The translations under genes and the position numbers were made by a program. From JANNSX01 sp041397825 (GTDB lineage Bacteria; Pseudomonadota; Alphaproteobacteria; Rhizobiales; Hyphomicrobiaceae), in the NCBI GenBank assembly GCA_041397825.1, contig JAWKVX010000002.1, positions 1-64,000 on the forward strand: a stretch of DNA of 64,000 nt. The letters run 5' to 3'. Below the pieces are notes generated by a model that saw nothing but the letters and a program-made list of their open reading frames with translations, was not told the origin of the DNA and made no database searches. Position 1 is the stretch's first letter. Every line of letters begins with the position of its first letter. Shown here piece after piece: positions 7,474 to 16,549 of this stretch.

Positions 7474-10400
7474 GTGGCCATTCGAGTTAAGAAGCCGACA
7501 GTTTTCACTTTTGCGGAGCTCTGCCGCTACAACAAAGCTCCCGTACTTCGCTCCGACAGCAACTGGGTCAAAGAGGACGGTCCGCTCAAGGCGACCGGCA
7601 ATGTGCTCAAGGCACTCAGCCATCCGGGAGCACCGTTCGGCAAGTTCGCCGATCGCGCCGATGTCGATCCCAACGGTGATACGTTGAAGGTGACGACCAC
7701 CGGCACGTTTTTCGGCAAATACGGCATCCTCAAAATCAAGGCGAACGGCTCCTACGTCTACAAGCTCTACACGGAGGCCCAGAAACCGGGCGCCTTCGAC
7801 AAGGTGCAAGGTCTGAGCGAAGGCGAGAGGCTGAAGGAGGTCTTCCGCTACAATGCGACGGACGGTTTCGTCACCCGGAAGTCACTGCTGTCGATCACCA
7901 TCTTCGGCACCGACGACCCGGTGAAGATTCTCGACCTGACACCGGCTTCCGAAGGTGGCGACACCGTCGTCGACGAGGACGGCTTGCCGGGCGCGCTGGC
8001 CGATTCCGGACTCCCGGGAGAGGTCAATGGCGGCGGGCTGACGACGAACACCGGCGATTTCAAGATTTCCGCACCCGATGGCGTCGACGACCTCATCGTT
8101 GGAGGCGTGGCGGTCATCACCAACGGCGTATTCGGCGGACCGGTCTCGATCACGACGCCGCTTGGCAATACGCTTACGATCCTGAGCTACAGCGCCGCCA
8201 CGGGCGTCGTCACCTACAGCTACACGCTCAACGCCGCCGAGACCCATCCTGGTCCCGGTGAGGATAGCATCTTCGAGAGCCTCACCGTCACGCTGAGCGA
8301 TGTCGATGGTTCGACCGCCTCGGCCTCTCTCGACGTCAGGATCGTTGACGACCAGCCGACCATTGCGGTCTGTGAGACGCAGAACGAAGAAGTTCTCCTG
8401 GTAAGCCTCATCGTCGACGAGTGCGTCGAGTGCGAGGACGGCTGCGTGCCACCCGACACCCTGATCCTCGACGAGACGGATCTTACTGTCGACGCAACGA
8501 GCAACTTCGCCGGCGCCTTCGTCACTGACTTCGGTGCCGATGGTCCTGGATCGATCGTCTATGCGCTCGAGACCTCCGGCGGCACGAGCGGTCTCATCGA
8601 CACGCTCTCCGGACTTCCCGTCGTCGTCGCCAAGGAAGGCGACGACATCATCGGCCGCATCGGGCCGGCTCCGACCGACATCGTCTTCGTGATCTCGATC
8701 GACCCTTTGACGGGCGACGTGACGTTCGACCAGCAACGTGCCGTCGTGCACGATCCGAACTTCGGTCCGAATGATTTCGCGGGCCTGCCCTTCGATCTCG
8801 TCTCGATCGTCGCCACGATCACCGATTCGGACGGCGACACGGCTTCGGCAACGTTCTTTGCCGGCGGGTTCTTCGGCATCTTCGACGACGCGCCGACCGC
8901 CACCGATGAGCCCGTTCAGAATGTCGGCGAAGGCGGCACGGTTGCCGGTCAGTTCGACTTCGCGCCCGGCAATGACGGCGCCACCGTCACCGCAATCAAC
9001 GGTACTTTGCTCGTCTTCGGTCCCGACGGCTTCTCCCAAGACATCGACCTTGGTCTTGGCACCATCAAGGTGAAGGCCGACGGCAGCTACGAGTTCACAG
9101 CCGACAATCCGACAAACTCGCCCGTTCCGCCGATCAACGGCACCTTCACGGTGACGGATGGCGACGGCGATCCCGTAACCGGCAACTTCACCTTCCAGAT
9201 CGATGACGTCAATGTGCCGACTGGCGGCACGGCCATGGCTGCCGTCGATGATGACGGCCTGTCCGAGGGCAACCCGTTCAGCACCAGTGGCGATCTCGAC
9301 GCTAATGTTGGCGATGATCCGGCCGACACCAGCGAGGCGTCCTTCACCGGCGTGCTCGGCGGCAGCGTCGGCGGCGACGTCCCCGGCACCTTCTCCTTTG
9401 CGGCGCTCCACGGCACGTCCGTGACCGTCGGTCTCGAGACCGTCAATCTCACCTGGGCCGGTAACGTCCTGACAGGTACAGGCCCACGCGGCCCGCTGTT
9501 CGAGGTCGTGGTCACCGATCCCGCGACCGGCGCCTACCAGGTCCATCTGCTCGACAACGTCCTGCATGCCGGTGGTCCGAACGACGAGGAGATCAACGCC
9601 ACCGTCAATCTCGGCTACGTCATCACGGACAGCGACGGCTCGACGGCACCCGGAACGCTCACCATCGTCTTCGACGATGACGCGCCGAGCGTCGTGGACG
9701 ACACGGACTCGATTGCCTCGGGTGCCTATGGTCCGGCGACGGGCAACGTGCTGACCGGCATCGACATCGCGGGCGGCGACGCGAATGCCACGGACGGCGC
9801 GGCGGATTCGCTCGGCGCCGACGGCGGTAGCGTGACCGCGATCATCGGCTTCGGTGGTCCCGGCACCATCGGCGGCACGACGACGGGTCAGTACGGCATC
9901 CTGACCCTCAATGCCGATGGCAGCTACAGCTACACCCGCAATCCGGGTACGTCCGGAGGCGTCACCGATACGTTCACCTACACGGTGACCGATGGCGACG
10001 GCGACACGGCGACGGCGACGCTGGCGATCGACATCGGCGATGCGATCCCGGTCACGGCCGAGAACGCGACCGTTCTACTGGACGACGATGCGCTGGGCGG
10101 CAATCCCGGCGGCACGGACGATGATCCGGACTCGGCCAACGCCACCGGCTTCCTCGCGGGCTCGGGCGGCGATGCGCCGTTGACCTGGGCGTTGCAGACG
10201 ACGGGAGCGCCCGGCGGCTTCTCCTATATCGCCAACGGTACGGGGATCGACATCTTCCAAGGCACGACGAAGGTTCTGGTCGTGACCCTCAACGCTGCGA
10301 CGGGCGGCTACACCGTGAGCCAGGTCGCGCCGATTGCGCATGTGGCGGGCTCTGACGAGAACAATCAGAGCTTTACGCTGAGCTACACCGTCACCGACGC

Positions 10401-11895
10401 CGATACCGACGTCGCTAACGGCACGCTGGATATCAACGTCGACGACGACACGCCGGTCGTGGCGAACGACACGGACTCGATTGCCTCGGGTGCCTATGGT
10501 CCGGCGACGGGCAACGTGCTGACCGGCATCGATATCGCGGGCGGCGACGCGAATGCCACGGACGGCGCGGCGGATTCGCTCGGCGCCGACGGCGGTAGCG
10601 TGACCGCGATCATCGGCTTCGGTGGTCCCGGCACCATCGGCGGCACGACGACGGGTCAGTACGGCATCCTGACCCTCAATGCCGATGGCAGCTACAGCTA
10701 CACCCGCAATCCGGGTACGTCCGGAGGCGTCACCGATACGTTCACCTACACGGTGACCGATGGCGACGGCGACACGGCGACGGCGACGCTGGCGATCGAC
10801 ATCGGCGATGCGATCCCGGTCACGGCCGAGAACGCGACCGTTCTACTGGACGACGATGCGCTGGGCGGCAATCCCGGCGGTACGGACGATGATCCGGACT
10901 CGGCCAACGCCACCGGCTTCCTCGCGGGCTCGGGCGGCGACGGACCGCTCACCTGGACGATAATCTCGTTTACCTCGCCGATCGGGTTCGGTGTGACGGT
11001 GGTCAACCCCGGCTTGCTCGAGATCGTCCAGGGCGTCACGCTGGTGATGTCGATCACTCTCGACAACGCCACCGGCGCCTACACCGTCACCCAGCATGCG
11101 CCGATTGATCACGCCGCTCTGCTCGATGAGAACAACACCAACTTCACGCTCGGCTACCGCGTCACCGACGCCGACGGCGACATCGCCAGCGGGAGCATCC
11201 AGATCAACGTCGACGACGACACGCCGGTCGTGGCGAACGACACGGACTCGATTGCCTCGGGTGCCTATGGTCCGGCGACGGGCAACGTGCTGACCGGCAT
11301 CGACATCGCGGGCGGCGACGCGAATGCCACGGACGGCGCGGCGGATTCGCTCGGCGCCGACGGCGGTAGCGTGACCGCGATCATCGGCTTCGGTGGTCCC
11401 GGCACCATCGGCGGCACGACGACGGGTCAGTACGGCATCCTGACCCTCAATGCCGATGGCAGCTACAGCTACACCCGCAATCCGGGTACGTCCGGAGGCG
11501 TCACCGATACGTTCACCTACACGGTGACCGATGGCGACGGCGACACGGCGACGGCGACGCTGGCGATCGACATCGGCGATGCGATCCCGGTCACGGCCGA
11601 GAACGCGACCGTTCTACTGGACGACGATGCGCTGGGCGGCAATCCCGGCGGTACGGACGATGATCCGGATCTCGGCCAACGCCACCGGCTTCCTCGCGGG
11701 CTCGGGCGGCGATGCGCCGTTGACCTGGGCGTTGCAGACGACGGGAGCGCCCGGCGGCTTCTCCTATATCGCCAACGGTACGGGGATCGACATCTTCCAA
11801 GGCACGACGAAGGTTCTGGTCGTGACCCTCAACGCTGCGACGGGCGGCTACACCGTGAGCCAGGTCGCGCCGATTGCGCATGTGGCGGGCTCTGA
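7474..11895 (+). CDS. Giant VCBS/RTX adhesin, 5' part up to the frameshift
   Basis: First part of an exported repeat protein of about 2,940 residues when the frameshift is repaired. It starts at GTG 7474. Residues 30-145 form a VCBS-type domain (GNVLKAL, YGILKIKANGSYVYKL, FRYNATDG). Then come DUF5801/VCBS-like modules with recurrent VTDGDGD and DDDTP strings, and three near-identical copies of one large module from 9700. There is no N-terminal Sec signal, as expected for type I secretion. An extra T at 11670 shifts the frame: the sequence after D-D-D-P-D becomes arginine-rich nonsense and stops at 11895. Four cysteines (residues 300, 317, 320, 324) are unusual for this class. Likely role: surface attachment or biofilm, as for LapA/BapA proteins. 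Confidence 0.85.
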   Translation: MAIRVKKPTVFTFAELCRYNKAPVLRSDSNWVKEDGPLKATGNVLKALSHPGAPFGKFADRADVDPNGDTLKVTTTGTFFGKYGILKIKANGSYVYKLYTEAQKPGAFDKVQGLSEGERLKEVFRYNATDGFVTRKSLLSITIFGTDDPVKILDLTPASEGGDTVVDEDGLPGALADSGLPGEVNGGGLTTNTGDFKISAPDGVDDLIVGGVAVITNGVFGGPVSITTPLGNTLTILSYSAATGVVTYSYTLNAAETHPGPGEDSIFESLTVTLSDVDGSTASASLDVRIVDDQPTIAVCETQNEEVLLVSLIVDECVECEDGCVPPDTLILDETDLTVDATSNFAGAFVTDFGADGPGSIVYALETSGGTSGLIDTLSGLPVVVAKEGDDIIGRIGPAPTDIVFVISIDPLTGDVTFDQQRAVVHDPNFGPNDFAGLPFDLVSIVATITDSDGDTASATFFAGGFFGIFDDAPTATDEPVQNVGEGGTVAGQFDFAPGNDGATVTAINGTLLVFGPDGFSQDIDLGLGTIKVKADGSYEFTADNPTNSPVPPINGTFTVTDGDGDPVTGNFTFQIDDVNVPTGGTAMAAVDDDGLSEGNPFSTSGDLDANVGDDPADTSEASFTGVLGGSVGGDVPGTFSFAALHGTSVTVGLETVNLTWAGNVLTGTGPRGPLFEVVVTDPATGAYQVHLLDNVLHAGGPNDEEINATVNLGYVITDSDGSTAPGTLTIVFDDDAPSVVDDTDSIASGAYGPATGNVLTGIDIAGGDANATDGAADSLGADGGSVTAIIGFGGPGTIGGTTTGQYGILTLNADGSYSYTRNPGTSGGVTDTFTYTVTDGDGDTATATLAIDIGDAIPVTAENATVLLDDDALGGNPGGTDDDPDSANATGFLAGSGGDAPLTWALQTTGAPGGFSYIANGTGIDIFQGTTKVLVVTLNAATGGYTVSQVAPIAHVAGSDENNQSFTLSYTVTDADTDVANGTLDINVDDDTPVVANDTDSIASGAYGPATGNVLTGIDIAGGDANATDGAADSLGADGGSVTAIIGFGGPGTIGGTTTGQYGILTLNADGSYSYTRNPGTSGGVTDTFTYTVTDGDGDTATATLAIDIGDAIPVTAENATVLLDDDALGGNPGGTDDDPDSANATGFLAGSGGDGPLTWTIISFTSPIGFGVTVVNPGLLEIVQGVTLVMSITLDNATGAYTVTQHAPIDHAALLDENNTNFTLGYRVTDADGDIASGSIQINVDDDTPVVANDTDSIASGAYGPATGNVLTGIDIAGGDANATDGAADSLGADGGSVTAIIGFGGPGTIGGTTTGQYGILTLNADGSYSYTRNPGTSGGVTDTFTYTVTDGDGDTATATLAIDIGDAIPVTAENATVLLDDDALGGNPGGTDDDPDLGQRHRLPRGLGRRCAVDLGVADDGSARRLLLYRQRYGDRHLPRHDEGSGRDPQRCDGRLHREPGRADCACGGL

Positions 11896-11999
11896 CGAGA
11901 ACAATCAGAGCTTTACGCTGAGCTACACCGTCACCGACGCCGATACCGACGTCGCTAACGGTACGCTGGATATCAACGTCGACGACGACACGCCGGTCG
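9700..11999. repeat. Three tandem near-identical ~768-bp modules within the adhesin gene
   Basis: Copies start at 9700, 10468 and 11239 (spacing 768 and 771 bases, 256 and 257 codons), each beginning GACACGGACTCGATTGCCTC. The first ~490 bases are almost identical in all three. The second halves are of two kinds: copies 1 and 3 share one (ALQTTGAPGGFSYIANG), while copy 2 has a different one (IISFTSPIGFGVTVV). The order is therefore A-B-A-B'-A-B. Such identity favours recombination or slippage, and also assembly errors. Confidence 0.9.
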
Positions 12000-14900
12000 C
12001 CAACAGTGTCATCGCTGCGCCAGTGCTCGACGATGACGGCCAGCTCCTCTTCCTCGGGAACAGCGGTGGCGCAGGCGACGTCCCGGACAATGTCATCGCC
12101 TCCGGCGGCGTTGGAACACTATTTTCGGCGGGTGCCGATGGCCTGAAGTCGATCGACTTCACGGCCCCGACGCTCAAGACGATCTACATGGGCGCCGACG
12201 GTTTCGCCCAGCAGGAGGATGTGACATTCACGAAGTCGGTGCTGCCCGGGCTTATACTCTTCACAGGCGCCAGCGCCCACAATGCCAAGGTCATCGAGCT
12301 TGCCGTCTTTCCGGACGGCGCCTATGACGTGACCCAATGGGCCCCGATCGTGCATCCGACCCCGGGCGCGACCGAGGAGACGCTCGACATCGTCTTCAAT
12401 TTCACCGTCACCGACGGCGATGATGACACGGCTCAGGGCTCCGTCACGGTCCAAGTCAACGACGACACGCCCATCGCGAACGCCGTCGTCGCCGCCCCGG
12501 TTCTCGACGACGACATCCAGACCGTCTTCCCTGGGAACACTGGTGGAGCGGGAGACGTTCCCGACAACGCGATCGCCTCCGGCGGCGTTGGCGCACTGTT
12601 CTCCGCCGGCGCCGACGGCCTGAAGTCGATCGACTTCACGGCCCCGACGCTCAAGACGATCTACATGGACGTTGGCGGCCTCGCTCAGCAGGAGGACGTG
12701 ACCTTCACGAAAACGGTAGCGTCCGGCATCACGACCTATACGGGCGCCAGTGTCCACAATGCCAAGGTCATCGAGCTCGTCGTCTATTCGAACGGCGCCT
12801 ACGACGTGACCCAATGGGCGCCGATCGTCCATCCGACGTCGGGCGCGACGGAGGAGACGCTCGACATCGTCTTCGCCTTCACTGTCATCGATGGTGACGA
12901 TGATACGGCTCAGGGCTCTCTGACGGTTCAGGTCAACGACGACACGCCGGAGCTCACCGTCGTTGCCAACCCGTCAGTGACGGCGCAACTCGACGAGTCA
13001 TCGGGTTCGAGCCTGCCGGCGACGCTTGGTGTCGCGAGCATTGGCGACGATACGGATGTCGCAGGTGCCGGTGCCATTGCAACGGCGGTCACGCTCATCC
13101 CTGCCATTACGGCAGCCGTCCAATTCGGGGCAGATGGTCCGGCGGCCAATGGAGCACTCGACTACACCCTCGAGGTCACCAATCCGGCGTCAGGTCTGTT
13201 CGTCACGGATAATTCTGCCATCGCGCTCGCCAAGGAAGGCGATGTCGTCGTCGGCCGAGTGGCGAGTGGGACGCTCTCGGGCATGGCCGCGTTCGCGATC
13301 GGGATCGACGCCTCGACCGGGGCGCTGAAGGTCGAGCAGTATCTGTCGCTGAAGCATCCCAATGCGAGCGATCCGAACGATCTCGTCGCTCTTGCCGCTG
13401 GCTCGCTTCAGGCCAGCCTGACGATCACAGACGGCGACGGCGACAGCATCACGCGGTCGGCCGATATCTCCGGCCAGATCTCGTTCGCCGACGATGCACC
13501 GACTTTGTCCTTGTCGCTCTTGGCCGGCGCCGCCCTCACCATCGACGAGACGGATGGTGTTGCCGCGAATGCCAACGAGACCGATCCCCTCGGTGGCGAT
13601 CTCGGCACAGCCACTCTGCAGGCGACCAACTATCTCGCCGGCATCACGAGCTTCGGTGCCGATGGTCCGGGGACCATCAGCTACACGCTGGGAATCAATA
13701 TCGCCCAGCCGACCGGCTTCTTCGACACGGCGACCGGCTTGCCGATCGTTCTCGAGGGCATCTCGGCGACCGCGCTCAAGGGCGTTGCTGGACCGGGCGG
13801 CGCAACCGTCTTCACGATCTCCGTCGACGGCTTGACCGGCACCCTGACCATGACGCAGCTCCGCGCCATCATGCATGACGACCCAACCGATCCAGATGAG
13901 GCGGCATCGCCCGCTGTTCTTGCGGCGCAATCGATCAATCTGTCGAAGATCATCGTCGATGCGGACGGCGATCAGGCGGCGAGCTCGATCTCGATCGGCA
14001 GCCTGTTCCGCTTCGAGGACGACGGGCCGAGCATATCCTTGGCACTGAACAACGGTGCGACACTGACGATCGACGAGACGGATGGTGTCTCCGCCAATGC
14101 CAACGAGATTGACCCTGTTGGTGGCAGCCTCGGCTCGGCAACCATCGCGGCAACCGACTATCTGGTTGCTACCGAAAGTTTCGGCGCCGACGGTCCCGGA
14201 TCGGCGGCCTATACGCTCTCGATCAACATCGCCGAGCCGACCGGGCTCACCGATACCGCGACCGGACTGCCGATCGTGCTTGAAGGCATCTCGGCGACCT
14301 CTCTGAAGGGTGTGGCTGGACCGGGCGGCCCGACGGTCTTCACGATCTCCATCGATGGATCAACGGGCGCTCTGACGCTGACGCAGCAGCGCGCCATCCT
14401 TCACGACGATCCGGCCGACCCGGACGAGGCTGCCTCGCCGGCCATCCTGTCGCACGCGTCGATCAACCTGACGCGCGCGATCATCGACGGCGATGGCGAT
14501 CAGGCGGCGAGTTCGATCTCGATCGGCAGCCTGTTCCGCTTCGAGGACGACGGGCCGAGCGCCAATCCCATCAGCAAGACAATCAACGAGTCTGCCGATA
14601 TCGACAGCAACGTCACGCTGATCCTCGATATCTCCGGCTCGATGAACGATCCTTCCGGTTTGACGGGGTTGTCGCGCCTCGATGCTCTTAAGGCCTCGGT
14701 GACAGAGCTGCTCGAGCAGTACAACGCGCTCGGCAACGTCGCCGTACGCATCGTCACATTCAGCACGAACGCGTCGGCGATCGGCACGAGCTGGATGACG
14801 ATCGATGCTGCCAAAGCCACCGTTCAGGGCCTCAGTGCCGGCGGATCGACAAACTACGACGAAGCGCTGACGGACATCATGTCGGCATTCGGATCGCCTG

Positions 14901-16297
14901 GCAGCATTTCCGGCGCCCAGAATGTCTCCTACTTCCTGTCCGATGGTCAGCCGACAGCCCCTCCAGGTGACGTTGGCCTCGATGCGGCCGAGCAGGCGGC
15001 CTGGGAGGCGTTTGTCGACACCAACAACATCGTGTCCTTCAGCCTCGGCATGGGCACGGGCATCAACGCGACGGCCACGGCCGAGCTCGACAAGATCGCC
15101 TATAACGGCGCCACGAGCACGGACACCAATGCCTTGGTCGTCACCGACCTGTCTCAGCTCGCAGCCACGCTCGTCAGCACCGTGAGCGGAGCAACAACGA
15201 GCGGCAACCTTCTGGCTGACGGGCCTGCCAGCTTCGGTGTCGACGGCGGCTATGTCAGTTCCGTTGCCATCGGCGGCAAGACTTTCACCTACAATCCTGT
15301 GACCGACACCGTGTCTGTGACCGGCGCGGGAGCCGCAACCCACACATTTAACCCGGGGACAAACGTCATCACCATCGCGACAGCGATAGGCGGGGCGCTG
15401 AGTCTGGACCTCGACAATGGGGCGTACAGCTATACCGGACCCGCCTCGGTCGCGAGCAACCAGTCGGACGCCTTCACATACACGCTGAAGGATGGTGACG
15501 GCGACACGGCCACCTCGACCTTGACGATCGACATCTTGAACGAAGACCGGCCACCGCTCGTGCGTGACGACATCGTCATCACGAACACGAACAGCCCGAT
15601 CGTGATCCCGCACTTCGCACTGGTGCACAACGATACGGATCCCGATGGCCAACCGATCTCGGTGTCGGCGGCCGGCGCGCCCCAGAGCAGCGGTACAGCC
15701 CTGAACGGCGCGACGTCGGTCTCGTTCACCGACACCGGTGGCGCCGGCGGATCCTTCACCTATACGGGCTCGACAAGCAGTCCGTCCGGCAGCGACACGG
15801 GCACCGTCACCGTCACCCGTCTTGGCACCAGCACCGATCCCTTGAACGGCAACGGGCTCGACAACATCCTGATCGACAATGACTCCTCGAATACGCTGCG
15901 AGGCTATGAAGGCGACGACGTGCTGATCGGCAACGGTGGGAATGACAATTTGAATGGCGGTCTTGGGATCGACCTGCTGCAAGGCGGTTCAGGCAACGAC
16001 ACGTTCATCTTCTCGACGGCCGCCGATAGCGCGAGCCTGGCAACGGCCGACACGATTCTCGACTTCGATGTGGCCAGCGCAACGGAGCGCATCGACCTTA
16101 CTGCCATCTATGGTCCGACACTCGGTTTCCAGGCCGCGCAGACAACCTCGACCGCGATTCACACCGTGACCTGGTCGCAAGATGCAGGATCGAACACGAC
16201 AATTGTTCGGGCAGACATTAATGGCGATACCACCGCCGACTTCGTCCTGAAGCTCACAGGGTTGCTCACGCTATCCTCTGCGGAGTTCAGTCTCTAG
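11672..16297 (+). CDS. Giant VCBS/RTX adhesin, 3' part after the frameshift (vWA, RTX, T1SS signal)
   Basis: Continuation of the adhesin in the +1 frame, from the codon where homology to the other repeat copies resumes (SANATGFLAGSGGD). The frame is open from 11531, but the part before 11672 is out-of-frame. In order it holds the end of module copy 3, two ~159-residue repeats, another repeat module, and two ~176-residue repeats. Next is a von Willebrand A domain with a MIDAS motif (LILDISGSMND, about residue 2385 of the repaired protein), then a VTDGDGD-like segment. RTX calcium-binding nonapeptides (YEGDDVLIGNGGNDNLNGG) and a C-terminal type I secretion region ending LLTLSSAEFSL complete it. 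Without repair this part lacks its own start, so the adhesin would be non-functional, or the shift is an assembly error or a phase switch. No T1SS genes are in the window. Confidence 0.85.
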   Translation, partial: SANATGFLAGSGGDAPLTWALQTTGAPGGFSYIANGTGIDIFQGTTKVLVVTLNAATGGYTVSQVAPIAHVAGSDENNQSFTLSYTVTDADTDVANGTLDINVDDDTPVANSVIAAPVLDDDGQLLFLGNSGGAGDVPDNVIASGGVGTLFSAGADGLKSIDFTAPTLKTIYMGADGFAQQEDVTFTKSVLPGLILFTGASAHNAKVIELAVFPDGAYDVTQWAPIVHPTPGATEETLDIVFNFTVTDGDDDTAQGSVTVQVNDDTPIANAVVAAPVLDDDIQTVFPGNTGGAGDVPDNAIASGGVGALFSAGADGLKSIDFTAPTLKTIYMDVGGLAQQEDVTFTKTVASGITTYTGASVHNAKVIELVVYSNGAYDVTQWAPIVHPTSGATEETLDIVFAFTVIDGDDDTAQGSLTVQVNDDTPELTVVANPSVTAQLDESSGSSLPATLGVASIGDDTDVAGAGAIATAVTLIPAITAAVQFGADGPAANGALDYTLEVTNPASGLFVTDNSAIALAKEGDVVVGRVASGTLSGMAAFAIGIDASTGALKVEQYLSLKHPNASDPNDLVALAAGSLQASLTITDGDGDSITRSADISGQISFADDAPTLSLSLLAGAALTIDETDGVAANANETDPLGGDLGTATLQATNYLAGITSFGADGPGTISYTLGINIAQPTGFFDTATGLPIVLEGISATALKGVAGPGGATVFTISVDGLTGTLTMTQLRAIMHDDPTDPDEAASPAVLAAQSINLSKIIVDADGDQAASSISIGSLFRFEDDGPSISLALNNGATLTIDETDGVSANANEIDPVGGSLGSATIAATDYLVATESFGADGPGSAAYTLSINIAEPTGLTDTATGLPIVLEGISATSLKGVAGPGGPTVFTISIDGSTGALTLTQQRAILHDDPADPDEAASPAILSHASINLTRAIIDGDGDQAASSISIGSLFRFEDDGPSANPISKTINESADIDSNVTLILDISGSMNDPSGLTGLSRLDALKASVTELLEQYNALGNVAVRIVTFSTNASAIGTSWMTIDAAKATVQGLSAGGSTNYDEALTDIMSAFGSPGSISGAQNVSYFLSDGQPTAPPGDVGLDAAEQAAWEAFVDTNNIVSFSLGMGTGINATATAELDKIAYNGATSTDTNALVVTDLSQLAATLVSTVSGATTSGNLLADGPASFGVDGGYVSSVAIGGKTFTYNPVTDTVSVTGAGAATHTFNPGTNVITIATAIGGALSLDLDNGAYSYTGPASVASNQSDAFTYTLKDGDGDTATSTLTIDILNEDRPPLVRDDIVITNTNSPIVIPHFALVHNDTDPDGQPISVSAAGAPQSSGTALNGATSVSFTDTGGAGGSFTYTGSTSSPSGSDTGTVTVTRLGTSTDPLNGNGLDNILIDNDSSNTLRGYEGDDVLIGNGGNDNLNGGLGIDLLQGGSGNDTFIFSTAADSASLATADTILDFDVASATERIDLTAIYGPTLGFQAAQTTSTAIHTVTWSQDAGSNTTIVRADINGDTTADFVLKLTGLLTLSSAEFSL
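12000..12947. repeat. Two tandem ~477-bp modules in the adhesin gene
   Basis: Two 159-codon units repeat with a 477-base period, sharing for example GCCTGAAGTCGATCGACTTC at 12141 and 12618. Both encode GGAGDVPDN, SAGADGLKSIDFTAPTLK and TGAS.HNAKVIEL. They differ at many positions, so this is an older duplication than the 768-bp array. Confidence 0.8.
13497..14560. repeat. Two tandem ~528-bp modules in the adhesin gene
   Basis: Two 176-codon units repeat with a 528-base period (ATCGACGAGACGGATGGTGT at 13541 and 14069). Both encode TIDETDGV, SFGADGPG, DTATGLPIVLEGISAT and SSISIGSLFRFEDDGPS. The module lies just before the vWA domain. Confidence 0.8.
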
Positions 16298-16329
16298 GCG
16301 ACGCCGACAATCGACCAGGTCGGTTTACG

Positions 16330-16355
16330 ACGGGCGGCTCAATCGGGCCGTCCGT
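16330..16355 (+). terminator. Hairpin after the adhesin gene
   Basis: Arms ACGGGCGGC and GCCGTCCGT pair over 9 bp with one G-T wobble around an 8-base loop, 33 bases after the adhesin stop. No T-run follows, so it is at best a weak or Rho-assisted terminator. Confidence 0.35.
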
Positions 16356-16549
16356 TGCCGCCATACCGACAAAACGGGCCAACCATTTGGCGGCCATCGG
16401 ATGGCTCCATCCCTGACATGCGAGTTGCTGTGGCATTCCGGCAACGCGGCAGATGTGAAGAACCGGCACTATTGTGTGTCGTCTCGACTCGAATCACCCC
16501 AAGTTGAATAAACATTTGTTAACTTTTCAGTGGGTGGCTGGGGGTCTGG

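Noticed and set aside
7882..9567. 561-codon open frame on the minus strand across the adhesin gene
   Set aside because: It is antisense to repeat-rich coding DNA, is rich in Asp/Arg/Gly by composition, and resembles no family; long antisense frames are expected at this GC content.
9700..14560. Regular DNA repeats considered as CRISPR or satellite
   Set aside because: Units are 477-771 bases, in frame and protein-coding; no short repeat/spacer pattern.
12000..14560. Repeat modules considered as insertion sequences
   Set aside because: No terminal inverted repeats, no transposase, reading frame continuous.
14360..15982. 540-codon open frame on the minus strand across the vWA/RTX part
   Set aside because: The plus strand shows clear MIDAS and RTX motifs; the antisense product has no recognisable features.
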